Assembly (NCBI GenBank): GCA_965237725.1
Contig: OZ250151.1
Span: forward strand, 1,612,001 to 1,676,000
Reading direction: 5' to 3'
Length of the DNA stretch: 64,000 nt
Origin: G965237725 sp965237725
GTDB taxonomy: Bacteria > Pseudomonadota > Gammaproteobacteria > Arenicellales > Poriferihabitantaceae
Below, piece by piece: positions 36,725 to 45,371 of this stretch; position 1 is the first letter of the stretch; each line of letters begins with the position of its first letter. The notes under the pieces were generated by a model. That model did not search any database. It was not told the DNA's origin and worked only from the letters and a program-made list of their open reading frames with translations. A program made the translations under genes and the position numbers.

Positions 36725-38028
36725 TTCAGGCTCCGTTCGAGTCGAACCAGAAAATAGAAGTTGTTAACATCGGTTTTTAATTCACTGTTAACCAGGGTAT
36801 AGCCTCTTTGACGCAGAGCGGACAAAAATATGTTGAATGTGGCCACGCCGTCATCGTCCTCGGGCTTTTCCGACTGACCAACCAGAGTAAGTTCAATATG
36901 GGATTTGTCATCGGGGTAATTGACAGCAATTTCATCGAAAGTCAGCTTGTTCGATACCGACGCTGACAGTTCCGCCAACAGGTTCTGTATCGATGGTGAT
37001 ATCTGGGCCCGACCCAGAGTATTGGCTAATTCCAGTGGTTTCTCATAGGCCGCCTTTAAAACAGCCGGTCCGGGCTCGGGTAAAGTCAGAGAACCCTGGA
37101 TAATTGCAGACTCAACCATAAAATTGCGCGCCTGATCCTTCCAGTAGAGCGTTGCCGCGGCGGCTCCCAATGAGATGACAATCATCGCAGCCGCAGCCCA
37201 GGGCATTAACTGCTGAGCGCGATAGCCGTACTTTTGACCCGGGGTTGAAATCGAATCAGTGGCGGACAATTTTTTCAGCAAGGTCGGCACAGAACTGTAG
37301 AAATTTTTGCCCTGATGGATCAACTTTTTAAACTTCGGCTGGACCATGGTTACATCGAGGTCGCTGGAAATTTTCCGCATCCATGCGGTGTCTTTGGGTT
37401 GTTCCACCAACCAGTAATGACTGTGTAGTTTGTTGATCCGGATATTATTTTCATGTTCAATGCCACGCAATCCGTTGGTGATATTTTCGATCAGTTTCGA
37501 TTTATCCTCTCCGGAACGATGCCAGGATGCCCGGAACGCGCCATAGGTTCGATGATTGTCGCCAACCAGAATATCGACGTGTCGGTCGTGTACCAGCAGG
37601 ATCGCCGCTGACTTTCGCGTACGAAGATCGCCCAATCCGCGGGCCAGTAAACCATGTAAGGGAAAAACCAGTTGGTGAGATTCGTCGTCCACTGCCGCCG
37701 AGGCATATTTCGCGTATAGCGCCGCCGGAACGGCGACATAATAGGCCTCGGTTGCGCGGGAGCCTCGTCGGTGTTTCCGCAAGATCAGTACCCGACCACC
37801 ACCCACCAGTGCACCCTTCTCGCGCAACCTTTTCTCAATGACCGCGTCCACATAACGCATCGGCGAATCCACGGTAATGACGTCGGGGGCTGCACCCTCA
37901 AAATCGCTGATAATCCATTTATCCCCATCTACCGGGTCAGTTTCCCCCAGTATAACCAGCTTATTTCCTTTGAGCTGATAACGATGATCGTCCAGCTCGA
38001 GGATAAATTGGTTCATGGTATTTGTCAT
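36721..38028 (-). CDS. PilM-PilN / GspL / MshI-like inner membrane protein
   Basis: 435 residues. The first 240 or so residues form an alpha/beta cytoplasmic domain (ITVDSPMRYVDAVIEKRL, RKSAAILLVHDRHVDILVG) comparable to the actin-like PilM or GspL domain. One TM helix lies at about 275-293 (MPWAAAAMIVISLGAAAATL), then a periplasmic part with LAELSASVSNKLTFDEIAV and ALRQRGYTLVNSEL, as in PilN/GspL ferredoxin-like domains. It recruits the assembly ATPase in such machines. Overlaps the PilO-like gene by 4 bp. Confidence 0.78.
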   Translation of the reverse strand: MTNTMNQFILELDDHRYQLKGNKLVILGETDPVDGDKWIISDFEGAAPDVITVDSPMRYVDAVIEKRLREKGALVGGGRVLILRKHRRGSRATEAYYVAVPAALYAKYASAAVDDESHQLVFPLHGLLARGLGDLRTRKSAAILLVHDRHVDILVGDNHRTYGAFRASWHRSGEDKSKLIENITNGLRGIEHENNIRINKLHSHYWLVEQPKDTAWMRKISSDLDVTMVQPKFKKLIHQGKNFYSSVPTLLKKLSATDSISTPGQKYGYRAQQLMPWAAAAMIVISLGAAAATLYWKDQARNFMVESAIIQGSLTLPEPGPAVLKAAYEKPLELANTLGRAQISPSIQNLLAELSASVSNKLTFDEIAVNYPDDKSHIELTLVGQSEKPEDDDGVATFNIFLSALRQRGYTLVNSELKTDVNNFYFLVRLERSLK

Positions 38029-38501
38029 TTGACCCGCACCAGATAATCCCCGGTTAGACTCACAAGCACCTGGTCATTCTTGATGCTGGCACGTCCGCGT
38101 CGAAACGGATTTGCGGTTTCACCTCCACCTGGAGACAGAATTTTCAGCTTGTTGGGCAGAAAATAATAATTTTCACCGCCACCGGCCTCGGCAACAAACT
38201 GATCCAGTTCGTCGAATGAGATTGACCTGTCCTTAATGTCCACATGGTGTTTATTCCAGGCTTCCTCCACTACCCCGGCGGCCTGGGTGCTTTTGATGAA
38301 CTGTTCTACCCGGGCAGTGAAAATGGCATATTGATCGACCTGGGCGCCATATTCCTTAACCTGGCGCTGTTGCCGTTTCAGGTCCTGATAACGAATTGAC
38401 TCTGCCCTGTATTCGGTATACGCCGCCACACTGAAATACACCGTAACCGGCGTTGCAATAGCTGCCAGGGTCAGGATCAATAAATTGAACAGGTTTTTCA
38501 C
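38025..38501 (-). CDS. PilO/GspM/MshJ-like inner membrane protein
   Basis: 158 residues: N-terminal TM (about 5-26), a short coiled coil (YQDLKRQQRQVKEYGAQVDQY) and a small periplasmic domain (ISFDELDQFV, NYYFLPNKLKIL, LVSLTGDYLVRVK). This is the architecture of PilO, GspM and MshJ, which pair with PilN/GspL in the alignment subcomplex. The next gene is the PilM/N-like partner. Sequence identity to the family is not obvious by eye; the call rests on order and layout. Confidence 0.7.
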   Translation of the reverse strand: MKNLFNLLILTLAAIATPVTVYFSVAAYTEYRAESIRYQDLKRQQRQVKEYGAQVDQYAIFTARVEQFIKSTQAAGVVEEAWNKHHVDIKDRSISFDELDQFVAEAGGGENYYFLPNKLKILSPGGGETANPFRRGRASIKNDQVLVSLTGDYLVRVK

Positions 38502-38515
38502 CGTCAGAATGCCCT

Positions 38516-39364
38516 TTACTGATTCATCTTGTAGTGGGCGGTGACCAGCACGATTTCGTCTTCGTCCCGGTTTTCCCCAATCTCGTCAGAGGTTGGCCTT
38601 TTGCCGTCTTTGCCATAAGTATTATTTGCCGTCCATTCATGGCCCGGTTCACCAGTACTGCCTATGGTGTTTGGTCGCGTATTCTGCTGACGAAAAACCC
38701 CTTCCCGAGCATCCACCTTGCCGTCGATTTGTTCATCCAGCATGCGGGCCAGATCCGGAGTGAGACCACGGATTACCATCATGTTGCCGGAACCACTGGT
38801 GGTTTTAGCCGGATTCCACTGAAAACAAACTTGTATTTCCTGGGGATTGCCATTGGTGTCGAGATAGACATATCGGTCTTCCCGGCCTTCTGCACGGGCC
38901 GGGGGCATCTCGATACCATGACGATCCATCAGGGTGAATAAATCCTGATCCACCCGCCGACCATTAAAGTGCCGACTAACCGCTAAACGTCGATCACCCA
39001 CACCCACGGTGTCTGGTGGATATCCCTGGCCGTGGCAAATTTTCCCCGGCATGCCAAAAATGCCGAGGCCCGGAATACCGGGACTTTTGCCATTGGAAGG
39101 ATAATCCAGCAATGCACCACCGACCATGTATCGCGGTTCGGTTTGTTCGTCGCCAATTACCACACCATTACGCATGTAATATTGGTTATAACCTTCCGCC
39201 CACTGGTTGATGAACTTCTGCTTTATCTTCAGATACTCTGCAGTACGCTGAAGATTGCTGCCAATGGTTACCGCGCTGGCGATCAGTCCAATGATAACCA
39301 GAACAAATGTCAGTTCGAACAGGGTAAAACCCTGTTGTCTCTGACTGAATGCCGAGCTTTTCAT
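38516..39364 (-). CDS. Type IV pilin-like protein (third of three paralogs)
   Basis: 282 residues. Leader MKSSAFSQRQQG, cleavage before FTLFELTFVLVIIGLIASAV with Glu+5. The long N-terminal helix (LQRTAEYLKIKQKFINQWAEGYNQYY) is followed by blocks shared with the other two pilins: PPARAEGREDRYVYLDTNGN, VCFQWNPA, MVIRGLTPDLARMLDEQIDG and DAREGVFRQQN, ending VLVTAHYKMNQ. Two conserved Cys may form the pilin disulfide. The shared VTAHYKMNQ ending implies a structurally important C-terminus. It differs most in the loop region 70-125 and lies 14 bp upstream of the PilO-like gene. Confidence 0.85.
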   Translation of the reverse strand: MKSSAFSQRQQGFTLFELTFVLVIIGLIASAVTIGSNLQRTAEYLKIKQKFINQWAEGYNQYYMRNGVVIGDEQTEPRYMVGGALLDYPSNGKSPGIPGLGIFGMPGKICHGQGYPPDTVGVGDRRLAVSRHFNGRRVDQDLFTLMDRHGIEMPPARAEGREDRYVYLDTNGNPQEIQVCFQWNPAKTTSGSGNMMVIRGLTPDLARMLDEQIDGKVDAREGVFRQQNTRPNTIGSTGEPGHEWTANNTYGKDGKRPTSDEIGENRDEDEIVLVTAHYKMNQ

Positions 39365-39411
39365 AAATTTAGCCCTCTATTATTAGTTTGATGTCATATC
39401 TTGTAAACACG

Positions 39412-39429
39412 ATGAAACTTTCGTTTCAT
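39412..39429 (-). promoter_or_regulatory. GAAA-tetraloop hairpin between pilin genes
   Basis: On the transcribed strand, ATGAAAC and GTTTCAT close a GAAA tetraloop, extendable by CG/CG with one bulged A. It lies in the 92-bp gap between the second and third pilin genes and has no U tail, so it is more likely an mRNA processing or stability element than a terminator. Confidence 0.45.
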
Positions 39430-39456
39430 TCGCGATAAACCTACTTCGATGGAACA

Positions 39457-40269
39457 TTACTGATTCATCTTGTAGTGCGCAGTCACCACAGCAACCTGGT
39501 CTTCGTCAAAATTTCTACCGGCAAGGGCACCAAAACGATTGGTATTGTCCGAACTCCACACCACCCCGGGTACGCCAGGTGTACCGTTAGCAACACCTTG
39601 TTGTCGGAACATGCCTTCCCGGGCGTCGGGCTTGCCGTCGATCATCTCATCCAGGTGCCGGGCCAGGTCCGGGGTCAGCCCGATTAAGACCATCTGATTT
39701 CCAGAGTTTTCGCCAACGGTAGTACCTGCGATGGGCGGATTCCATTGAAAGCACACTGCCAATTCCTGGGGGTTACCGTTAGTATCTAAATACACGTAAC
39801 GATCTTCCCGGCCCTCAGCACGGGCTGGGGGCATACGAATCCCCGCCATATCAAACAGGTCGTGTAAATCGGGGCCTCCTACTGTACGGCCGGCATCAGT
39901 TGGAGTACCGCCTGTAGGATGGTTTTGGCAAATTCGCCCTGGTAGCGGGGAAATAACGTTGTATTCCGCGGTACCGAGATCGAGAAAATTAAGAAGTACT
40001 CCAGGCGTTTCATTGGCATTTACCGCAAGGGTCGGTGACACTTCGCTGTCGCCCAGGACCACGCCATACTTCTCATAAAACTCGTTATAAGCCGCAGCCC
40101 ATTGATCAACAAATTTCTGCTTGACCTTTTTGTATTCGGCGTTGCGCTGCAGGTCTTTGCCGATAGATATAGCACCTAATATTAAACCGATGATGACCAG
40201 CACCACCGACATCTCAAGCAGTGTAAAACCGCCCTGTTTGGAACGTTTATAACTTTTTGGCATTTTCAT
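39457..40269 (-). CDS. Type IV pilin-like protein (second of three paralogs)
   Basis: 270 residues. Leader MKMPKSYKRSKQGG, cleavage before FTLLEMSVVLVIIGLILGAI; Glu+5 present. The helix continues DLQRNAEYKKVKQKFVDQWA. Shared blocks: PPARAEGREDRYVYLDTNGN, LAVCFQWNPP, MVLIGLTPDLARHLDEMIDG, DAREGMFRQQG, ending VVTAHYKMNQ. It is closest to the third pilin. The size (about 255 residues mature) exceeds the typical 150 of type IV pilins. One of the three is likely the major subunit; which one cannot be told from sequence alone. Confidence 0.86.
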   Translation of the reverse strand: MKMPKSYKRSKQGGFTLLEMSVVLVIIGLILGAISIGKDLQRNAEYKKVKQKFVDQWAAAYNEFYEKYGVVLGDSEVSPTLAVNANETPGVLLNFLDLGTAEYNVISPLPGRICQNHPTGGTPTDAGRTVGGPDLHDLFDMAGIRMPPARAEGREDRYVYLDTNGNPQELAVCFQWNPPIAGTTVGENSGNQMVLIGLTPDLARHLDEMIDGKPDAREGMFRQQGVANGTPGVPGVVWSSDNTNRFGALAGRNFDEDQVAVVTAHYKMNQ

Positions 40270-40355
40270 TTCCTCTCACTCTCTAAAGTTCAAAGTTTTG
40301 CCGAAGGCCCTAAAGCACCGTCGACGGTTAAAAATTTTTCTATATGGCCCATATT

Positions 40356-41051
40356 CTATTGGTCCATACGATAATACGCGGTCACAACTGCAACCTGGTC
40401 TTCATCAAGATTTGTGCCAGTGGTAAATGCGAATCGGTTGGTATTATCAGAATCCCAGACAAGGCTGACCGTGCCGCCACCTGGGGTAATAATCTGTCGA
40501 AACAGCCCGAAACGTGCATCAGCCCGGCTGTCGATGGTGCTATCAATATTGCGTGCCAGATCTGGGGTCAAGCCAAATAACACCATAGTGTTTCGGTTAT
40601 TCAGGGAAATATCTGTGGAATCCGGCCAGGCTACATTTTGAAAACACACCTGAATTTCCTGGGGATTGCCATTGCTGTCCAAATAAGCGTATCTGGCTTC
40701 TCTACCCTCTGCACGACCTGGAGGCATTTCGATTCCAACCGCATCCATTAAAGCGAAAAGTGTTCCCGCGGTCTGACTGTTGTCGCCACCCAACTCATCG
40801 CATAGAAGCGTTGTACCCTGATTAACTTGCAATGTTGGAGCGATATCGCTGTCGCCCACCACGACTCCAGTGCGGGCGAAATATTCGTTATAGGCCACAG
40901 CCCAGCCCTGGACAAATTTGGAATAAATTTTTTGTTGCTCGGCGTTGCGCTGCAAGTCCTTGCCGATGGATATGGCGCCGAGAATTAAGCCGATAATAAC
41001 CAGCACAATGGCAAGTTCTAATATGGTAAAGCCCCGCTGGCTGCAGGCCAA
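40356..41051 (-). CDS. Type IV pilin-like protein (first of three paralogs), TTG start proposed
   Basis: 231 residues from a TTG at 41051, which has GAGGG eight bases upstream and gives a 7-residue leader (MACSQRG) before FTILELAIVLVIIGLILGAI. The frame stays open further upstream (to 41201), but that would give an implausible 57-residue leader. The body has DLQRNAEQQKIYSKFVQGWA, PPGRAEGREARYAYLDSNGN, VCFQNVAW, MVLFGLTPDLARNIDSTID and DARFGLFRQ, ending VVTAYYRMDQ, so it is paralogous to the next two genes. First gene of the 20-kb operon. Confidence 0.82.
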   Translation of the reverse strand: MACSQRGFTILELAIVLVIIGLILGAISIGKDLQRNAEQQKIYSKFVQGWAVAYNEYFARTGVVVGDSDIAPTLQVNQGTTLLCDELGGDNSQTAGTLFALMDAVGIEMPPGRAEGREARYAYLDSNGNPQEIQVCFQNVAWPDSTDISLNNRNTMVLFGLTPDLARNIDSTIDSRADARFGLFRQIITPGGGTVSLVWDSDNTNRFAFTTGTNLDEDQVAVVTAYYRMDQ

Positions 41052-41201
41052 AGGAATCCGCCCTCGGTGAATACTGGGAGGTGTGTTATCGATCCAGCAC
41101 TCATGTCCGCTGGTGGACGATCTACATTTCATACCCATGGATTGGTACGCAATGATAATTAAATGGTCTTTAGATCGTGCCTGTTTGGTGGGCCTGTACA
41201 C

Positions 41202-41731
41202 GCTGCCCGGGTGATTAAAAACCGCTGATATTTATGATCAGAATTTAGCGGCCTGGCTGCTAGAGGCTCTAATTTTTTATACATATTGTCTCACACGCTT
41301 AAATTTTGTTTTGTTCTTCTTGTTGTTTTTTCTACTTTTTATTATTTGTTATTCCCCAAAATTATGCAAACTTTGCTTTACAACATACTTAGCGTTGAAA
41401 GCTGCTCCCCTGCAAACTGCAGGTTACCATGGTTATTTATCGCTATCAATCAAAACATTACAGACTGGTTAGGTTTCTAAACCAATATAATCGTTAATAA
41501 CCAGATGTTTGACCACGCTTCTATATGAAATTTATTACAACGCGATTCAAATCAATGGGTTGGTTATAGAATGGCCCTTGAGAAATTTCTGAAGAAATTC
41601 CTGATAGCTAGAAATGGGATAACTGTGATAGGTTGGGGTTGTATTTACCAGCATAGCCCGCATCCAAATACATAGACTGAAACACTTTCTGAGTCTCCGA
41701 CCCAATTTAATAAACAAAAATTTAACTCCCT
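41202..41731. other. 530-bp intergenic region upstream of the pilus operon
   Basis: AT-rich, with no open frame that I would call a gene. A 64-codon frame at 41286-41480 begins at a non-ATG codon and lacks a ribosome site or recognisable features. The region must hold the promoter of the minus-strand pilus operon and probably the one for the small plus-strand gene at 41732. I could not pick out a convincing sigma-70 or sigma-54 promoter. Confidence 0.5.
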
Positions 41732-41992
41732 GTGAACCGAAGATTAAAACCTATTTTTGAAAAGGTAAAATCCATGCCTGCCCTGCCAAGACAAATTCTC
41801 GGTGTACTGCTGTTGGTCGGAGGCGTGTTTGGGATACTGCCTGTTCTGGGGTTCTGGATGATCCCCTTGGGGCTGTTAATTCTTTCTGTAGATTTTCAAT
41901 GGGCGAGACGGGGTTATTTGTCGATTCATTCATGGATTCGGAGATGGCGCTACCGGCACCGCGCCAAAAAACAGGCGGATCCCAGAGTATAA
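41732..41992 (+). CDS. Small PGPGW-type membrane protein
   Basis: 86 residues from a GTG (an ATG at 41774 is an alternative). Residues 20-54 form one long or two short hydrophobic segments with GVLLLVGGVFGILPVLGFWMIPLGLLILSV written as two helices around LPVLGFW; this, followed by DFQWARRGY, fits the PGPGW family of small transmembrane proteins. The C-terminus is very basic (RRWRYRHRAKKQ). Function unknown. It is convergent with ctpA, with 6 bp between stops. Confidence 0.6.
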   Translation: MNRRLKPIFEKVKSMPALPRQILGVLLLVGGVFGILPVLGFWMIPLGLLILSVDFQWARRGYLSIHSWIRRWRYRHRAKKQADPRV

Positions 41993-41998
41993 TCTAAC

Positions 41999-43303
41999 TT
42001 AACCGTTATTTTTTTCCGCTCTTAGCTTAACCAGGGACATACCCTTTAACAGATTCAGGGCTTCACGCAACTGATAATCTTTTTTAAGCCGTTCCGAATG
42101 GGTTGTTTCTTTTTCGCCATCCTCAATAATTTCGCCGTCGCCATTTTCCAGATGCCCCGCAAGATCAGCTTCACTGACCCTTTCGCGGTCTCGTATTGAG
42201 GTTAAATCTGCCTGTTCGGTTATCACATCGGGAATAATGCCTTTTGCCTGGATAGAACGATCCGACGGTGTATAGTATCGCGCGGTGGTTAATTTCAGTG
42301 CACCACCATTGTTCATGGGTATCACCGTCTGCACTGAGCCTTTACCGAATGTACGGGTTCCCATAATTATTCCACGTTGATGATCCTGCAGTGCCCCCGC
42401 CACAATCTCGGAAGCTGAAGCTGACCCGCCATTTACCAGGACTACCAGGGGCGCATCGTTGATCACATCATCGGGGCGAGCACTGAAACTTTGTCCGGAT
42501 GAGTCGGTTCGTCCCCGAGTTGATACAATTTCGCCTTCACCCAGAAACATATCGCTGACCTCAACTGCACCGGATAAAACCCCGCCGGGATTATTTCTAA
42601 GATCAAGAACCAGACCTTTTAGCGGGCCTTCTTCGCTGTCCTGCATGGATTTGATTTTGGTTCTCAGACTTTGGGCGGTGCCACTTTGAAAACTCGACAA
42701 CCTGACATAACCAAATCCATTTTCGAGGACTTCACCCCGCACACTGGTGACCTTTATTATTGATCGCACCAGAGTAACATCTATAGGCTCGACTAATCCC
42801 TGACGGGCAATGGTCAGCACGATTTCGGTGCCCGGATCCCCACGCATTCGGTCAACCGCATCCTTTAGCGACATACCATGAACCGGCACGCCATCAATCA
42901 TCAGAATCAGGTCTCCGGGCTGAATTCCGGCATCGTATGCTGGTGTCCCGTCAATGGGCGTAACCACCTTGATAAGTCCGTCTTCTGTAGTCACTTCGAT
43001 GCCCAAACCACCAAACTTCCCGTCAGTGGAAATTTTTATATCTTCAAAATCTTCTGGTTCCAAAAAAGCCGAATGGGGGTCGAGTCCCGCCAGCATACCC
43101 TGAATCGCATCCCTTAGAAGCGTTGCGTCGTCCACAGCATCAACATACTCGCTTTTGATCTTGCCGAAGACTTCGGAAAACATCTGCAAATCTTCCAGGG
43201 GCAAGGGCTCCAGCGCAGGATCTTCCTCGGTCTGGCCATTCACTGTCGCGCTGCTCCCTAGGATCAACACTGCGATCAAATGCAGTAGCAATTTATTTTT
43301 CAT
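41999..43303 (-). CDS. ctpA: Carboxy-terminal processing protease (S41)
   Basis: 434 residues from the ATG at 43303 (signal peptide MKNKLLLHLIAVLILGSSA); a start at 43315 adds four. PDZ domain at about 90-170 (GGLGIEVTTEDGLIKVV, AGIQPGDLILMIDG). The catalytic Ser is in NGGSASASEIVAGAL and the Lys in FGKGSVQTV. It is a periplasmic endopeptidase that trims C-termini. It follows envC by 110 bp; the envC-ctpA pairing is conserved in gammaproteobacteria, normally with gpmI upstream, which is absent here. Confidence 0.94.
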   Translation of the reverse strand: MKNKLLLHLIAVLILGSSATVNGQTEEDPALEPLPLEDLQMFSEVFGKIKSEYVDAVDDATLLRDAIQGMLAGLDPHSAFLEPEDFEDIKISTDGKFGGLGIEVTTEDGLIKVVTPIDGTPAYDAGIQPGDLILMIDGVPVHGMSLKDAVDRMRGDPGTEIVLTIARQGLVEPIDVTLVRSIIKVTSVRGEVLENGFGYVRLSSFQSGTAQSLRTKIKSMQDSEEGPLKGLVLDLRNNPGGVLSGAVEVSDMFLGEGEIVSTRGRTDSSGQSFSARPDDVINDAPLVVLVNGGSASASEIVAGALQDHQRGIIMGTRTFGKGSVQTVIPMNNGGALKLTTARYYTPSDRSIQAKGIIPDVITEQADLTSIRDRERVSEADLAGHLENGDGEIIEDGEKETTHSERLKKDYQLREALNLLKGMSLVKLRAEKNNG

Positions 43304-43413
43304 ATTCAAAACCATTTTGTATTCTTGCCGTCTGAAAAAATTTTAACCAAAATCATTCAACCTCGCCCCCCGCTATATCACGATTATCATGATCATCACG
43401 GTTGTCACGATTA

Positions 43414-44595
43414 TCACAAGTGACACCATTTTAGCGGATCGTCCGGCGTACCATTATGTCTAATTTCAAAGTAAAGACCAGGGCTGACCAATCCGCCGGT
43501 TGACCCCGCCAGGGCGATAACCTGGTTAGTTCCAACAGTACTCCCCAGTTCTACATGTAACTGTTGATTATGTCCATATAAACTCATATATCCATCACCA
43601 TGATCCAGCACCAACAGCTGCCCATAACCCCGGAACCAGTCAGAATAAATCACCTGACCATCATATATTGCAGATACTGGCTGGCCTTCCCGCACATTGA
43701 ACATTAACCCTTCCCATACCAGCCCGCTATCCGCTTTTATTTGGCCATAACGATTTTTGATTTTAGCTGCTGTGGGCATAGGCAAACGACCCTGATTATT
43801 GCGAAATGCGCCCGCAACAAGTTGTACAATTGTGCTACTACTTTGATACTCGTCCTGAGATTCGCTCGCCTGGGATTGTTGTTTGTTTCGTTGTAAATTT
43901 GCCAGCAACAACTTTAATTCTGCTTCTCTTTCCTGATAAAGTGATACCTTCGACTCGTCAGCAGACAATTTCTGCTGAACCAGAGCCAGTTGTTGCTGGC
44001 GCGCTTTTTCGGCCTGTTCAAGGGCAAGTCTGTTTTTGTTTAAATCCGCAATAACCCCATCGATTTCGTTCTGCTGGATTTCTATTTCAGTTTTTGTTGC
44101 AATTAGATCCGCCCGAGTTGTCCGCATTTGCTCGATCTGCTGGCGCCGGCTATCGACAATATAACGATAGGTAGAAAGTGTCCGTGATATGTCAGACGGC
44201 ACATTTTGATTCAATACCATTTTTAAACTGTCTTGCTGACTCATCAGGTAACTCATTCGTACCAATTGATTGATGTTTTTGCGTGCCTCAACACTGGCAA
44301 TGTCGAGATTATTCAATTTGTTTTTTAAGCCAGCTTTTGTAGTATAAAGTGATTCCAGTTGATTTTGGTGGCTGCGTTGCGCCATTGCCTGCTCGGCAAG
44401 CTGGCGTTCCATTTCTTCGAGATCTGAAACCAGGGTATCTTGCTTTTGCCGGTTTCCCTGCATCTGGGCTTTGAGAGTCAGTATTTTTTCCTTCAGCAGT
44501 TCTAGTTCTGCTTCAGACCGAATCTGGTTGGCTGATATTGCCATGCTCGCCACAAACATGAACATGAACATAAACATGCAAAGCGACCAGACCAT
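43414..44595 (-). CDS. envC: Murein hydrolase activator EnvC (degenerate LytM)
   Basis: 393 residues from the ATG at 44595; a TTG at 44640 would add 15. The signal peptide has a Met-Phe repeat (CMFMFMFMFV) before SMAISA. A long coiled coil (about 40-265) leads into a LytM/M23 domain with LLVLDHGDGYMSLYGHNQ and GLYFEIRHNG. The zinc-binding residues of active M23 enzymes (HxGxD and HxH) are replaced (GLMFN, GLYFE), as in EnvC, which is inactive itself and switches on amidases AmiA/AmiB at the septum. A 17-bp match to the end of the 62884 element lies just upstream of the start. Confidence 0.93.
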   Translation of the reverse strand: MVWSLCMFMFMFMFVASMAISANQIRSEAELELLKEKILTLKAQMQGNRQKQDTLVSDLEEMERQLAEQAMAQRSHQNQLESLYTTKAGLKNKLNNLDIASVEARKNINQLVRMSYLMSQQDSLKMVLNQNVPSDISRTLSTYRYIVDSRRQQIEQMRTTRADLIATKTEIEIQQNEIDGVIADLNKNRLALEQAEKARQQQLALVQQKLSADESKVSLYQEREAELKLLLANLQRNKQQSQASESQDEYQSSSTIVQLVAGAFRNNQGRLPMPTAAKIKNRYGQIKADSGLVWEGLMFNVREGQPVSAIYDGQVIYSDWFRGYGQLLVLDHGDGYMSLYGHNQQLHVELGSTVGTNQVIALAGSTGGLVSPGLYFEIRHNGTPDDPLKWCHL

Positions 44596-44860
44596 AATGC
44601 CTGAAAAGTTATACTGATCGCTGGGAGTTGAAAAATTCAAATATTGAAATTGAGTTTGGATTTAGGAACCTCTAATTAGACACGAATAGTCAATTTGTAC
44701 AGGATGATATTCAGCCCGTTGGTCGGAAATATTCACCACATATATTAGTGTATAATCCGCGTTTTTTATAGTGTAGCAACCTACCCGCCGTCACCTTATT
44801 TCCGCTGAAATCACTGGCTACAACAACACATACGTAACAACCCATTGTTGCAGAGATTCC

Positions 44861-44887
44861 AGGGGAGATTCTAGGGTAGAATCCCCT
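44861..44887 (+). promoter_or_regulatory. Long hairpin in the leader of the rhodanese gene
   Basis: GATTCTA and TAGAATC around GGG, extended by AGGGG(A) and CCCCT with one bulged A, give a stem of about 12 bp. It ends 23 bp before the ATG at 44911 and has no U-run, so a leader mRNA structure or DNA operator is more likely than a terminator. A -10 like TATAAT lies at 44751-44756, without a convincing -35. Confidence 0.45.
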
Positions 44888-44910
44888 AAATTTTACTATC
44901 TGGTTTAAAA

Positions 44911-45330
44911 ATGTATATCGAATTTATGACTGAGTACTGGTATTTGTTTGCCACACTCTTCGTTATTGTACTAATGTTAAGCATCGATCCGGCGAAGCAA
45001 GGCGCAGGCGGAGCAAAATCCGTCTCACCCAACCAGTTACCGCAATTACAGTCCCGGGAAAATGCCGTAATAATAGACATCAATGAAAAGGATCGGTTTA
45101 AGGCTGGGCATATATCCCAATCGGTCAACCTGCCATTCAGTAAACTTTCTGACTCGCTGACTAAGTTAAAAAAATATCAGAATAAACCCCTGGTGCTGGT
45201 TTGTGATACTGGCGCCAACTCCAAAAAAGCGGTATCCATTCTGAAGAAAAACGACGTATCGGATATTTACCTTCTTACCGGCGGACTCGCTGCATGGAAA
45301 AAAGAAAATCTCCCCCTGGAAAAGAGCTAA
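44911..45330 (+). CDS. Membrane-anchored rhodanese domain protein, YibN-like
   Basis: 139 residues. An N-terminal TM helix (about 8-24) precedes a rhodanese domain: NAVIIDINEKDRFKAGHI, SVNLPFSKL, and the active-site loop with Cys in LVLVCDTGANSKKAV, then VSDIYLLTGGLAAWKKENL. It is the YibN type found upstream of grxC-secB-gpsA; here grxC is absent and secB follows by 41 bp. It is thought to handle sulfane sulfur or to assist membrane protein insertion. Probably co-transcribed with secB and gpsA. Confidence 0.88.
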   Translation: MYIEFMTEYWYLFATLFVIVLMLSIDPAKQGAGGAKSVSPNQLPQLQSRENAVIIDINEKDRFKAGHISQSVNLPFSKLSDSLTKLKKYQNKPLVLVCDTGANSKKAVSILKKNDVSDIYLLTGGLAAWKKENLPLEKS

Positions 45331-45371
45331 TTTTTAGCTTCCAACCAATAATCTAACAACGCAAAAAAGCC

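Noticed and set aside
41286..41480. 64-codon frame with a hydrophobic start upstream of the pilus operon
   Set aside because: Non-ATG start, no ribosome site and AT-rich composition; not supportable as a gene.
44751..44756. Promoter for the rhodanese operon based on TATAAT
   Set aside because: No -35 element at a suitable distance; kept only as a remark.
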